A DNA stretch of 64,000 nt from Bog-159 sp963843255 (GTDB lineage Bacteria > Acidobacteriota > Terriglobia > Bryobacterales > Bryobacteraceae). Location of the stretch: positions 372,001 to 436,000 of the forward strand of contig CAWJJQ010000010.1 in assembly GCA_963843255.1 (NCBI GenBank), given 5' to 3'. The notes beneath the pieces were generated by a model. The model searched no databases. It was not told where the DNA came from and saw only the letters and a list, made by a program, of their open reading frames with translations. The translations under genes were made by a program, and so were the position numbers. Position 1 is the first letter of the stretch. The number at the start of each line of letters is the position of its first letter. Positions 24,562 to 31,880 of the stretch are shown piece by piece.

Positions 24562-25941
24562 CTACAGGTCGATTACCCCGGTGCTGTCTCCCACACAACC
24601 AACGTCCACGCCCAGCTTGTGCATGACAGTCAACAAGGCGTTGGCTTGCGGCGTTCCCGGTGGGCATACGCGGTGCAGATTGCCTCGCAGCTGGCCGCCC
24701 GCGTGCCCCGCTAAAAACAGAGGAACGCGCCGGTGATCGTGCGTGTGCGAGTCTCCCATCGAACTGCCATACAGCACCAGGGAATGATCCAGCAGGTTGC
24801 CGTCGCCATCCGGCGTGTTCTTCAGCTTGCGCAGGAAATATTCCACCTGGCTGACATGATAGCGATTGAGCTTGGCGAACTCGGCGATCAGCCCAGGCGT
24901 TTCCAGGTGGTGCGACAAGGTGTGGAAAGGCGTCTTCACGCCGCTCTCCGGAAAGACCCGGTTGCTGGTGTCGCGGCTCATCTTGAATGCCGACACCCGC
25001 GTGATTTCGGCGGCGAAGGCCACCACTTGCAGGTCGAACATCAGCTTCACATGCTGTTCCCAGGAATCCGGTACGCCTAGCGGCGCCGCCGCCAGTTCCC
25101 GCTCCCGCACGGTGGCGTTGTGCCGCTCGATCGCCTGAATGCGACGCTCGATGCTTCGAATCTCATCCAGGTACGATTGCAGCCGCGCTCGATCCTGGGG
25201 GCCGACTTTGTTTTGCAGACGCTCCGCGCCTGGCATTACGGCATCTAGAATGCTTCCGGCCGCGGCAGAGCGGGGCTGAGAGCCCCGCGCAGGCCACGGG
25301 CCTGCCTCACTCGCAAACAGACTTTCGAATGCCAGCCGCGGGTTCACGGTCATCAAAAGCGGAGCAGTGGGAGAAGCCCAACTGATAGTCTCCGAATAGA
25401 CGCAGTTATAGTCGCAGGCGCAGGAACTGGTCAGGCCGATATTCTCCACGCAAAGCTGGATTGAAGGCACGGCCGTTTCATGGCCGAATCGCTGGGCATA
25501 CAGTTGATCGATGGACGTGCCGGCAAATACATCAGGGCCGGGCGTCTGCTTGGGATGCGCCGCGGTGAGGAACACGGCACTCGAGCGGAAATGGTCCCCG
25601 CCTGCCTCCGACGGCGCGAAGGCTTCCGCCTGGCGGGCATCGGTACCCGTCACAATTGTGACGTAATCCCGAAACGGCGCGAGCGGTTCCAGGGAAAACG
25701 AAAAATCGAAGTCGCTGCCTTCCTGGTCGGGACTCCAGTAATGCTTGTGGGAGCCTTCGTCGGTGCTGCCTGCAGCGCCGTGCACCATCTCGATACACGC
25801 CAGGCGGCTACGCGAAATTGCCGCAGTATTGCGCAGAGGGGTCTGCGCGGGCACCATCGAATCGAGCAGCGGCAGCGCCATCGTCACACCCATGCCGCGC
25901 AGCAACGCACGGCGTGAGATATGTTTCTTCTCGATGAACAT
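24562..25941 (-). CDS. DUF1552 domain-containing exported protein
   Basis: 459-aa Tat-type exported protein ('KKHISRRALLRGMGVTMALPLLDSM') with the planctomycete/acidobacterial DUF1552 pattern: 'GDHFRSSAVFLT', 'TSIDQLYAQRFGHETAVPSIQL', 'SYLDEIRSIERRIQ', 'LLDHSLVLYGSSMGDSHTHDHRRVPLFLAG'. The ATG at 25941 starts directly at the Tat motif; text upstream is not family-like. DUF1552 genes usually sit beside a DUF1587/1592-type cytochrome gene, which is absent here. Residues encoded by 25270-25311 come from a REP-like repeat in frame (SEAGPWPARG). Confidence 0.92.
   Translation of the reverse strand: MFIEKKHISRRALLRGMGVTMALPLLDSMVPAQTPLRNTAAISRSRLACIEMVHGAAGSTDEGSHKHYWSPDQEGSDFDFSFSLEPLAPFRDYVTIVTGTDARQAEAFAPSEAGGDHFRSSAVFLTAAHPKQTPGPDVFAGTSIDQLYAQRFGHETAVPSIQLCVENIGLTSSCACDYNCVYSETISWASPTAPLLMTVNPRLAFESLFASEAGPWPARGSQPRSAAAGSILDAVMPGAERLQNKVGPQDRARLQSYLDEIRSIERRIQAIERHNATVRERELAAAPLGVPDSWEQHVKLMFDLQVVAFAAEITRVSAFKMSRDTSNRVFPESGVKTPFHTLSHHLETPGLIAEFAKLNRYHVSQVEYFLRKLKNTPDGDGNLLDHSLVLYGSSMGDSHTHDHRRVPLFLAGHAGGQLRGNLHRVCPPGTPQANALLTVMHKLGVDVGCVGDSTGVIDL
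25270..25311. repeat. REP-like double-hairpin repeat, copy B (inside DUF1552 gene)
   Basis: GCGGGGC-TGAGA-GCCCCGC (25270-25288) followed by GCAGGCC-ACG-GGCCTGC (25289-25305), both stems perfect. It matches the intergenic copy at 15583-15623 at about 38 of 42 positions. Here it is translated in frame on the minus strand. Confidence 0.8.
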
Positions 25942-25956
25942 GGTCCGATTTGCTCG

Positions 25957-26034
25957 ATTGTACACCAGGTGGCATAGTTAGACCTGTTACTTCTTCCCAA
26001 CCACTCTGCTCGCGAACGCCGACTGGTGTACGAT
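25957..26034. promoter_or_regulatory. Mirrored promoter-like elements between divergent genes
   Basis: CTGGTGTACGAT on the plus strand (26023-26034) and CTGGTGTACAAT on the minus strand (25968-25957) match at 11 of 12 positions and face outward. TACAAT and TACGAT can serve as -10 boxes of the DUF1552 gene and the quinoprotein-like gene. On the plus strand only six bases separate TACGAT from ATG 26041. Confidence 0.5.
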
Positions 26035-26040
26035 ACTCCC

Positions 26041-27555
26041 ATGCCCCACTTCAAATCGACCCGGCCCCAGGCGTGTCTGCTAGCGATCGCAGTCCCTGCC
26101 CTGTTACCTTTCCTCCTCTCAACTGCATTTGCCCAGACCGGCTGGACCACCTTTGCTAAGAACGCGCACCACGTGGCAGCGTCCACTACGGCGTCGCAGG
26201 CTTTGAACAGCATTCACTGGCAGACACCGGTGGATTTGCACCCCCAATACTCGGGAAACGAACTCCTGATTCACTACGGTTCGCCGCTGATCACGCCCGC
26301 CAATACCGTCATCGTGCCGGTGAAGACCGGCGCCAGCGGCGGATTCCGCGTCGAAGCTCATAATGCCGCCAATGGAACCCTGCTGTGGAGCGCGCAGACC
26401 GACTACCTGCTGCCTCCAAGCCACGGATGGACCCCCGAATTCGGTCCTGCCCTGGGCGCCAAGCGCCTCTATTTTCCAGGGCAAGGTGGCACGGTTATTT
26501 ATCGAGATAATCCTGACGCGGCCACCGGCACCGAGGGCCGCCTCGCATTTTATGGGCTCGCCAGCTACAAAGCGAATCCCTCCGGTTTCGCCGGCACAGT
26601 CTTCATCAATACATCGCTCACGACCGATGCGAATGGGAACATTTACTTTGGCTTCCTGGTGAATGGGACGAGCCCCACATCGGGCTTGACCAGCGGCATC
26701 GCGCGGCTCACCCCAACCGGAGAGGCCACCTGGACTGCCGTCACCACGGCGTCCGGCGATTCCACCATGACGGAGGTTCCTTATAACTGCGCTCCGGCTC
26801 TGAGTTGGGATGGTTCCACTCTATACGTCGCGGTAAGCAATGGCACGTCCGGCTACCTGGTGGCTTTGAATAGTACGACTCTTGCGCCGGTCGCGCATGT
26901 GCTGTTGAAAGATCCCAAGTCCGGGCAGGACGCCTGGATCTTCGACGACTCTTCGGCGACTCCCACCACCGGTCCGGATGGTGATGTCTACTACGGTGTG
27001 CTCGATATGCCATTCCCGGAGAACAACGACCGGGGCTGGCTGTTACATTTCAACGCGGATCTTTCCGAAACCAAGACTCCCGGCGCCTTCGGCTGGGACG
27101 ATACGGCTTCCCTGGTGGAAGCGTCGATGGTTCCGTCTTACACCGGAACTTCAAGTTACCTTCTGATGTGTAAGTACAATAACTATGCGAATGTAGATGG
27201 AAACGGACAGAATAAGATCGCAATCCTGGACCCGGAAGCGACGGAAACCGATCCTATCACCGGCGCGACCGTGATGAAGGAAATTCTTACTATCCTTGGC
27301 CCCACCCCCAACCCGCCGCTGCCCGGCGTTAAGGAATGGTGCATAAACTCCGCGGCGGTGGACATCCCCGGTAAGTCCGTCCTGGCCGGCAGCGAGGACG
27401 GTAGACTCTACCGCTGGGATCTTACGACCAATACGCTCAGCCAGACCATGGTTCTCACCACCGGCTTGGGAGAAGCATACACGCCCACTGCGATCGGCGT
27501 CGATGGTACGGTTTACGCCATCAACAACGCCATCCTTTTCGCGGTCGGGAATTAA
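26041..27555 (+). CDS. Secreted PQQ/quinoprotein-like beta-propeller protein
   Basis: 504-aa exported protein: signal peptide with cleavage near 'AFAQ', then repeated beta-propeller blades of the PQQ/WD40-like type ('NGTLLWSAQTDYLLPP', 'DGSTLYVAVSNGTSGYLVALNS', 'GRLYRWDLTTNTL', 'VDGTVYAINN'). No haem motif or PQQ-dehydrogenase active-site set was recognised, so it is probably a binding or structural propeller. The ATG at 26041 is preferred to a GTG at 26026 because the signal peptide begins there. It diverges from the DUF1552 gene with mirrored promoter elements. Confidence 0.85.
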   Translation: MPHFKSTRPQACLLAIAVPALLPFLLSTAFAQTGWTTFAKNAHHVAASTTASQALNSIHWQTPVDLHPQYSGNELLIHYGSPLITPANTVIVPVKTGASGGFRVEAHNAANGTLLWSAQTDYLLPPSHGWTPEFGPALGAKRLYFPGQGGTVIYRDNPDAATGTEGRLAFYGLASYKANPSGFAGTVFINTSLTTDANGNIYFGFLVNGTSPTSGLTSGIARLTPTGEATWTAVTTASGDSTMTEVPYNCAPALSWDGSTLYVAVSNGTSGYLVALNSTTLAPVAHVLLKDPKSGQDAWIFDDSSATPTTGPDGDVYYGVLDMPFPENNDRGWLLHFNADLSETKTPGAFGWDDTASLVEASMVPSYTGTSSYLLMCKYNNYANVDGNGQNKIAILDPEATETDPITGATVMKEILTILGPTPNPPLPGVKEWCINSAAVDIPGKSVLAGSEDGRLYRWDLTTNTLSQTMVLTTGLGEAYTPTAIGVDGTVYAINNAILFAVGN

Positions 27556-27618
27556 GATCGCGGAAACACCGCTTGCCCGCTCTGCGCCGAAAGTGAAATC
27601 ATCGGATGAGGAGGATTG

Positions 27619-29022
27619 ATGCGGGCCTGGCTTGTCTCGGATTCGGGTGCAACTGCCGGGATCAGTTATGAGCTGCGCGATGGGATCACGCGCATCGGCC
27701 GCGGACCGCAAAACGACGTGGTCATCCAAGGCCCGGAGGTGGCGAGCGTTTCGGTCCAGCACCTCGAAATACATAGGGAAGGCGATGGCTTCCGCGTCCA
27801 CGATCTGGAGAGCACCAACGGAACCTATCTGAACGGTGAGCGTGTCTCGGATGCCGCGCTGGAGGCGCCCGCGACCATCCGGTTCGGGTCGCAAGGTCCC
27901 GAACTGAAGTTCACCGCCGAAGAGCCGGCTGCCGGGCTGGAAAAAACTCAGGTGATTTCCGAGGACATGATCCCGGCGTTCCCGCCGCTGGAAGTTGCGC
28001 CGGCATCCGCATATGATGGTCTTCTTTCCGATGCCGTCGAGCGCGCGCGGCACGCCAGGTTCCGGGGAATTGGCGACCAGACACTGACCATCATGCGCGA
28101 AACTCTGGCCGTCGCCCTGCGGCAAACCAGCCGCCGCCTGCACATCGCGATCGGCTTGCTGGTGGCGGCCCTCGTCGGCGTGGCCGGCGCCGGAGCCTGG
28201 AGGATCGCGGCTCTGAATCGCGAGAGGCACTCGATCGACCAGCGCATCCATGAAGTGGAAGCTCAATTACAGACCGCCGCCAACAAACCCGCGGAGTCCG
28301 ACCGGCTCATCACCCAGCTTGAAGACTACCAGAGCCAAGCCGAGCAACTCGAACACAGCCTGCTCTATCGCCTTTCCCCGCACCAAAAAGAGGACTTTCT
28401 GACACACGAGATCCGCACCCTGATGGCCGAGTTCGGCGCGGAGGTCTATAGCGTGCCGGCCGACTTTGCGGAGCGGGTGGGCCATTACATCGAATTGGAC
28501 CAGGGCCCCAACCGGCCGCTGATTGCGGAGGTTCTCCATCACGACGGACCCCAACTCAAGGTCATGCGCAGCGTGCTGCAGGAGGAGCAGCTACCGCTTG
28601 ACTTGGCCTACATCCCGCTGGTGGAGAGCGCCCTGGCACCCAAAACAGCCAGTGCCGCCGGCGCGCTCGGCCCCTGGCAACTCACGCCGGTAACCGCGCG
28701 GACCTTCGGGTTGCGCGTGGACCGGGAAGTGGACGAACGAACCGATCTGACCAAATCCACCCGCGCGAGCTGCCGCTTCCTGCGCCAGTTGATTTTGGAC
28801 TTTGGCTCCGGCAGTTCCGTTATGCTGGCGCTGGCCGCCTACAACCTGGGGCCGTCCAAAGTGAAACAGGCGGTCATGACCACGGTCCGCGACCCCATCA
28901 AACAGCGCAACTTCTGGTACCTGTACCGCGCCGGCGCGCTGCCGAAGGAAACCCGCGAGTATGTACCCAAAGTGGTCGCGGCCATGATCATCGGGCGCAG
29001 TCCCACCCACTTCGGGTTTTGA
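27619..29022 (+). CDS. FHA domain-TM-lytic transglycosylase fusion
   Basis: 467 aa in three parts. Residues 1-95 form an FHA phosphothreonine-binding domain ('ITRIGRGPQND', 'VSVQHLEI', 'LESTNGTYLNGE'). A single TM lies at about 174-197. A charged helical stretch is followed by a C-terminal SLT/MltD-like transglycosylase: catalytic Glu336 in IPLVESAL, then 'ASAAGALGPWQLTP' and 'MLALAAYNLGPSKV'. The inside FHA and outside hydrolase imply that phosphorylation controls peptidoglycan cleavage. ATG 27619 has GGAGG six nt upstream. The cytochrome gene follows closely. Confidence 0.93.
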   Translation: MRAWLVSDSGATAGISYELRDGITRIGRGPQNDVVIQGPEVASVSVQHLEIHREGDGFRVHDLESTNGTYLNGERVSDAALEAPATIRFGSQGPELKFTAEEPAAGLEKTQVISEDMIPAFPPLEVAPASAYDGLLSDAVERARHARFRGIGDQTLTIMRETLAVALRQTSRRLHIAIGLLVAALVGVAGAGAWRIAALNRERHSIDQRIHEVEAQLQTAANKPAESDRLITQLEDYQSQAEQLEHSLLYRLSPHQKEDFLTHEIRTLMAEFGAEVYSVPADFAERVGHYIELDQGPNRPLIAEVLHHDGPQLKVMRSVLQEEQLPLDLAYIPLVESALAPKTASAAGALGPWQLTPVTARTFGLRVDREVDERTDLTKSTRASCRFLRQLILDFGSGSSVMLALAAYNLGPSKVKQAVMTTVRDPIKQRNFWYLYRAGALPKETREYVPKVVAAMIIGRSPTHFGF

Positions 29023-29075
29023 TAATTACCTACCGTTATGGCGCCGCTGCCGTCTACAAGCTGAAAGCTTTGGCC

Positions 29076-29765
29076 ATGCGGCGCGCGGCCCAGGTGATTA
29101 TCGCGGTGGTGCATGCCCACGGCTCTGCCCGCGCGGACAAACCGGCCATGGCCGAAGATGTTTTTAAGAATGTCCAGACATTCAAGGGCAAAGCCGCGGC
29201 CCGGGTGATTCCAGCCATGGACGCACTCACCGGCCTTCTGGGCGTCGAATGCACCTACTGCCACGTCGCGCGCGAATGGGATAAAGAGGATAAGCCTGCC
29301 AAACAGACAGCGCGCAAAATGTTCGAGATTATCGGCTATTTGAACGACTCGTATTTCGCCGGCCAGAATCGCATCTCCTGCTGGACCTGTCACCACGGTC
29401 ATCCCAAACCGCCGGCCGTGGCGGCCGATCCGCAACGCACAGCCCGGGCGAAACAGATGATTGCGCTGGCCCCGGCCGATGAAGCCAGGCCCGCCGAGCA
29501 GGTGTTTCGCAATATCCGGTCCTTGGAGGGCGTCCCCGCCGGGCAGATTCCCGGAATTATGGCGTATTTCAGCGGCGCGCTGGGCGTCGAGTGCGCCCAC
29601 TGTCATGTGGCCGGCCAATGGGATCGCGATACTCCCAAGAAACTGCAAGCCCGTTCGATGTTGGCTATGGTGACGACAACGGTGAACAAGTTCTACAACG
29701 GCTCGGGTCCATTAGGCTGCCCGGACTGCCACCAGGGCAACGTGCAGCCGCAGCTTTTACCCTGA
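29076..29765 (+). CDS. Tetrahaem cytochrome c, photosynthetic reaction-centre subunit-like, internally duplicated
   Basis: 229-aa periplasmic c-type cytochrome with four CxxCH sites: C59 (CTYCH), C102 (CWTCH), C173 (CAHCH) and C215 (CPDCH). The protein is a tandem duplication: 'AEDVFKNVQTFKGK..LLGVECTYCHVAREWD' recurs as 'AEQVFRNIRSLEGV..ALGVECAHCHVAGQWD'. This unit is common in non-phototrophic acidobacteria and resembles the reaction-centre cytochrome subunit. ATG 29076 gives a plausible signal peptide ending 'GSARA'; a TTG at 29019, overlapping the FHA gene stop, is the alternative. The last 9 nt overlap the convergent TetR gene. Confidence 0.88.
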   Translation: MRRAAQVIIAVVHAHGSARADKPAMAEDVFKNVQTFKGKAAARVIPAMDALTGLLGVECTYCHVAREWDKEDKPAKQTARKMFEIIGYLNDSYFAGQNRISCWTCHHGHPKPPAVAADPQRTARAKQMIALAPADEARPAEQVFRNIRSLEGVPAGQIPGIMAYFSGALGVECAHCHVAGQWDRDTPKKLQARSMLAMVTTTVNKFYNGSGPLGCPDCHQGNVQPQLLP

Positions 29766-30392
29766 GCCTGGAGTCTTCGCGCTTTTGGGGCGGGACTTTC
29801 GTTGGGGTTCCGGAGACCTGGGAGCCAGCCCCGTCCACAAACAATCAATGGTGGCTTGAATAATCTTCGGATCGAAGTGTCCGTCGTGTGCGCCTAATTT
29901 CTCAAAGAACGCGATGGATTGCGCGAGGCACCATACCAACAGCGACGCTCCCCGCGGATCTACGGGCCCTAGCCGTCCGGCCTCGCGCTCGCGCATCAGG
30001 AAAGGACCGATCTCCCGCCGCAGCACAAACAGCGGCGCTTCGGGCTGCCGTTCGGCGAGATCTTCCAGGCGGAATCCCGGGTGCAGCATCAGGGGCAGCA
30101 TTACGGGCAACGCCTCCCGGCTGAAATCCAGCATCGACAGGGTGAGCTGTTCGATCAGCTTCCGGCCCTGGAGTTGCGAGTCCTTGAATAACCGGGTCAC
30201 GTCGGCGGGCGGCGGGATCATGGCTGCGAAGAACAACTCGTCCTTGGTGGCGAAGCGCTGATAAATGACTCCCTCGGAAACCCCCGCGTGGCGCGCAATC
30301 TCTTTCGTGGAGGCGCCGAAGCCCTCCTTCACGAAAATGTCCCGCGCGGCCGCGAGAAGTTCCGCGTCGGAAATCGTTTTCTTTCTGCCCAT
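29757..30392 (-). CDS. TetR-family transcriptional regulator
   Basis: 211-aa regulator. The N-terminal HTH is clear: 'DAELLAAARDIFVKEGFG', 'STKEIARHAGVSEGVIYQRFATKDELF' (about 28-54). The C-terminal ligand domain is helical and not assignable to a ligand. It lies 17 nt downstream of the membrane methyltransferase on the same strand. A 14-bp-arm dyad over the methyltransferase promoter at 31218-31250 is a candidate operator. Confidence 0.94.
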   Translation of the reverse strand: MGRKKTISDAELLAAARDIFVKEGFGASTKEIARHAGVSEGVIYQRFATKDELFFAAMIPPPADVTRLFKDSQLQGRKLIEQLTLSMLDFSREALPVMLPLMLHPGFRLEDLAERQPEAPLFVLRREIGPFLMREREAGRLGPVDPRGASLLVWCLAQSIAFFEKLGAHDGHFDPKIIQATIDCLWTGLAPRSPEPQRKSRPKSAKTPGSG

Positions 30393-30409
30393 TCCATCTC
30401 ATAGTGGCA

Positions 30410-31201
30410 TCAGAGGGCATCGGCTGTCTTACGCGCCAGCACATATTTCGTAGCGGGCTGGTTACCTTCCTCCAGAATCTCGAATCCGGCATCGCGCAGT
30501 TTTTGGGGCCAGAAATCGGCGGCCACCATGTGTGCGTGCATGATCAGCGGGCCAAAAGTATATTTCAGCCAGCCGTCTTTGGCGATGACTATCAGCAGGA
30601 ATTCGCCGCCCGGTTTCAAGACGCGATTGGCTTCGGCGAGTGCTTGCGTCATGCCCTCGCCACTCAGATGGTCGATCGCATAAGCGCTGACGATGCCATC
30701 GAAGGATGCGGAAGGGAGCGGCATATGGCGCATGTCGCCGGGTTGAATGGTGGCGCGCTGCTCCACGCCGGCCGCCCGCAAATTACGGATCAACGCGACG
30801 CGGCCCTGATCGACGGTTGAATCGCCGGTCGTGGCTTTGCCGAAGTGTTCTTCGTAAGATTCGCCGAACAGGTCGAGCGCGGTAACCGTGGTTCCCGGCC
30901 GCGATTCGAGCACCATCAGCGTACTGCGGCCCGTACCCGCGCCCATGTCGAGCACTTTGCCGGTGCCGGACGGCAGGAATCGCGCGGTAGGCATGGTAGC
31001 GCGCCCGTTCATGTCGAAGCCGAAGCGGATCATGATGCCCGCGCTTAACGCCCAGACGAACGCTATGCCGAACAAAGCCAGTATCGTTTTCGGCCACTTC
31101 ATGGCCCAGACCAGGCCGCAGACGGCAGCGAGGCCGGTTGCCAGAATCAGGTGGCCGTAGTTGATCAGCCAGGGGTAGCCAAAATTAATTTGTGAGTGCA
31201 T
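30410..31201 (-). CDS. Membrane-anchored class I SAM-dependent methyltransferase
   Basis: 263 aa: two N-terminal TM segments (about 15-35 and 38-58), then a Rossmann methyltransferase with motif I 'KVLDMGAGTGRSTL', 'VTALDLF', 'GDMRHMPLPSASFDGIVSAYAIDHL' and 'EANRVLKPGGEFLLIVIA'. The GDMR-MPLPSASFDG-type text resembles UbiE/Methyltransf_11 enzymes; the substrate (lipid, quinone or small molecule) is unknown. The start lies 5 nt after a good -10 box, indicating a leaderless message. The TetR regulator follows in the same unit. Confidence 0.93.
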   Translation of the reverse strand: MHSQINFGYPWLINYGHLILATGLAAVCGLVWAMKWPKTILALFGIAFVWALSAGIMIRFGFDMNGRATMPTARFLPSGTGKVLDMGAGTGRSTLMVLESRPGTTVTALDLFGESYEEHFGKATTGDSTVDQGRVALIRNLRAAGVEQRATIQPGDMRHMPLPSASFDGIVSAYAIDHLSGEGMTQALAEANRVLKPGGEFLLIVIAKDGWLKYTFGPLIMHAHMVAADFWPQKLRDAGFEILEEGNQPATKYVLARKTADAL

Positions 31202-31250
31202 ACTTATTTATATGCCGCCGGACGACTTCCCGTCAAGGGAAATCGTCCGG
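31202..31250 (-). promoter_or_regulatory. Methyltransferase promoter inside a long dyad (candidate operator)
   Basis: Minus strand: -35 TTGACG (31236-31231), 18-nt spacer, -10 TATAAA (31212-31207), then 5 nt to ATG 31201. A dyad with 14-bp arms at 31218-31231 and 31237-31250 has one mismatch and a 5-nt centre that falls on the -35. This could be the operator of the downstream TetR protein. It could also form a hairpin ending the AhpD-like transcript, although no T-run follows. Confidence 0.7.
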
Positions 31251-31273
31251 AGAGAGATGAGTGCTGGAACCGA

Positions 31274-31777
31274 TTAGCGCGGACCGGACCCCGCCGGCTG
31301 CCGGATGGTGACGTTGAGCCGGTTCCAGAAGTTGATTTGGGCAATATGAAGGATCAAGACCGCCAGCGCCTTCTCGTCGTAATGGCGGACCGCCTCTGCC
31401 CAAATTTCATCGGAGACCGGGTCGGCCCGGTCGCTCAAACGCGTTGCGGCCTCGGTGAGCGCCAGCGCGGCACGTTCCGCGGCTGTGAAAAAAGGCGCGT
31501 CCCGCCAGGCCGCCAGCGCAAAGAGGCGCTCGTCGGTCTCGCCGGCCTTCTTCAGCGCGCGCGCATGCATGTCCACGCACAGGCTGCAGCCGTTGATCTG
31601 GCTGGCGCGGAGGTGCACCAGTTCGAGCGTCGGCGAGGGTACGTCGTCGCTTTTCGCGGCCGCGTTAAGCGCATAGAGCGCCTGCAGCGCGCCTGGAAAG
31701 ATTGCGACTGGATTTTTCATCCGGGGCGGGATCGCCACCGGCGCCATTGTATTTTCCTTAACGTTTGTGTTCGTCAT
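31274..31777 (-). CDS. Carboxymuconolactone decarboxylase/AhpD-like protein
   Basis: 167-aa cytoplasmic protein of the CMD/AhpD superfamily. The redox motif CSLCVDMHARAL (CxxC...H) and the preceding 'LVHLRASQING' match peroxidase-type members that reduce hydroperoxides or act in thiol exchange. ATG 31777 is chosen because GAGGAG lies 8 nt upstream; an ATG at 31792 overlaps that ribosome site. It lies upstream of the methyltransferase gene on the same strand, separated by 72 nt holding the strong dyad and promoter. Confidence 0.93.
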   Translation of the reverse strand: MTNTNVKENTMAPVAIPPRMKNPVAIFPGALQALYALNAAAKSDDVPSPTLELVHLRASQINGCSLCVDMHARALKKAGETDERLFALAAWRDAPFFTAAERAALALTEAATRLSDRADPVSDEIWAEAVRHYDEKALAVLILHIAQINFWNRLNVTIRQPAGSGPR

Positions 31778-31880
31778 CGATTTACTCCTCATCGTGCGGG
31801 GCCGCTTATCTCGGCCCTTGATGTGATGACGAACGGGGACCGCCCGAATCGACAGTTTTGCGGCCCCTGCTGGCGGCCGA

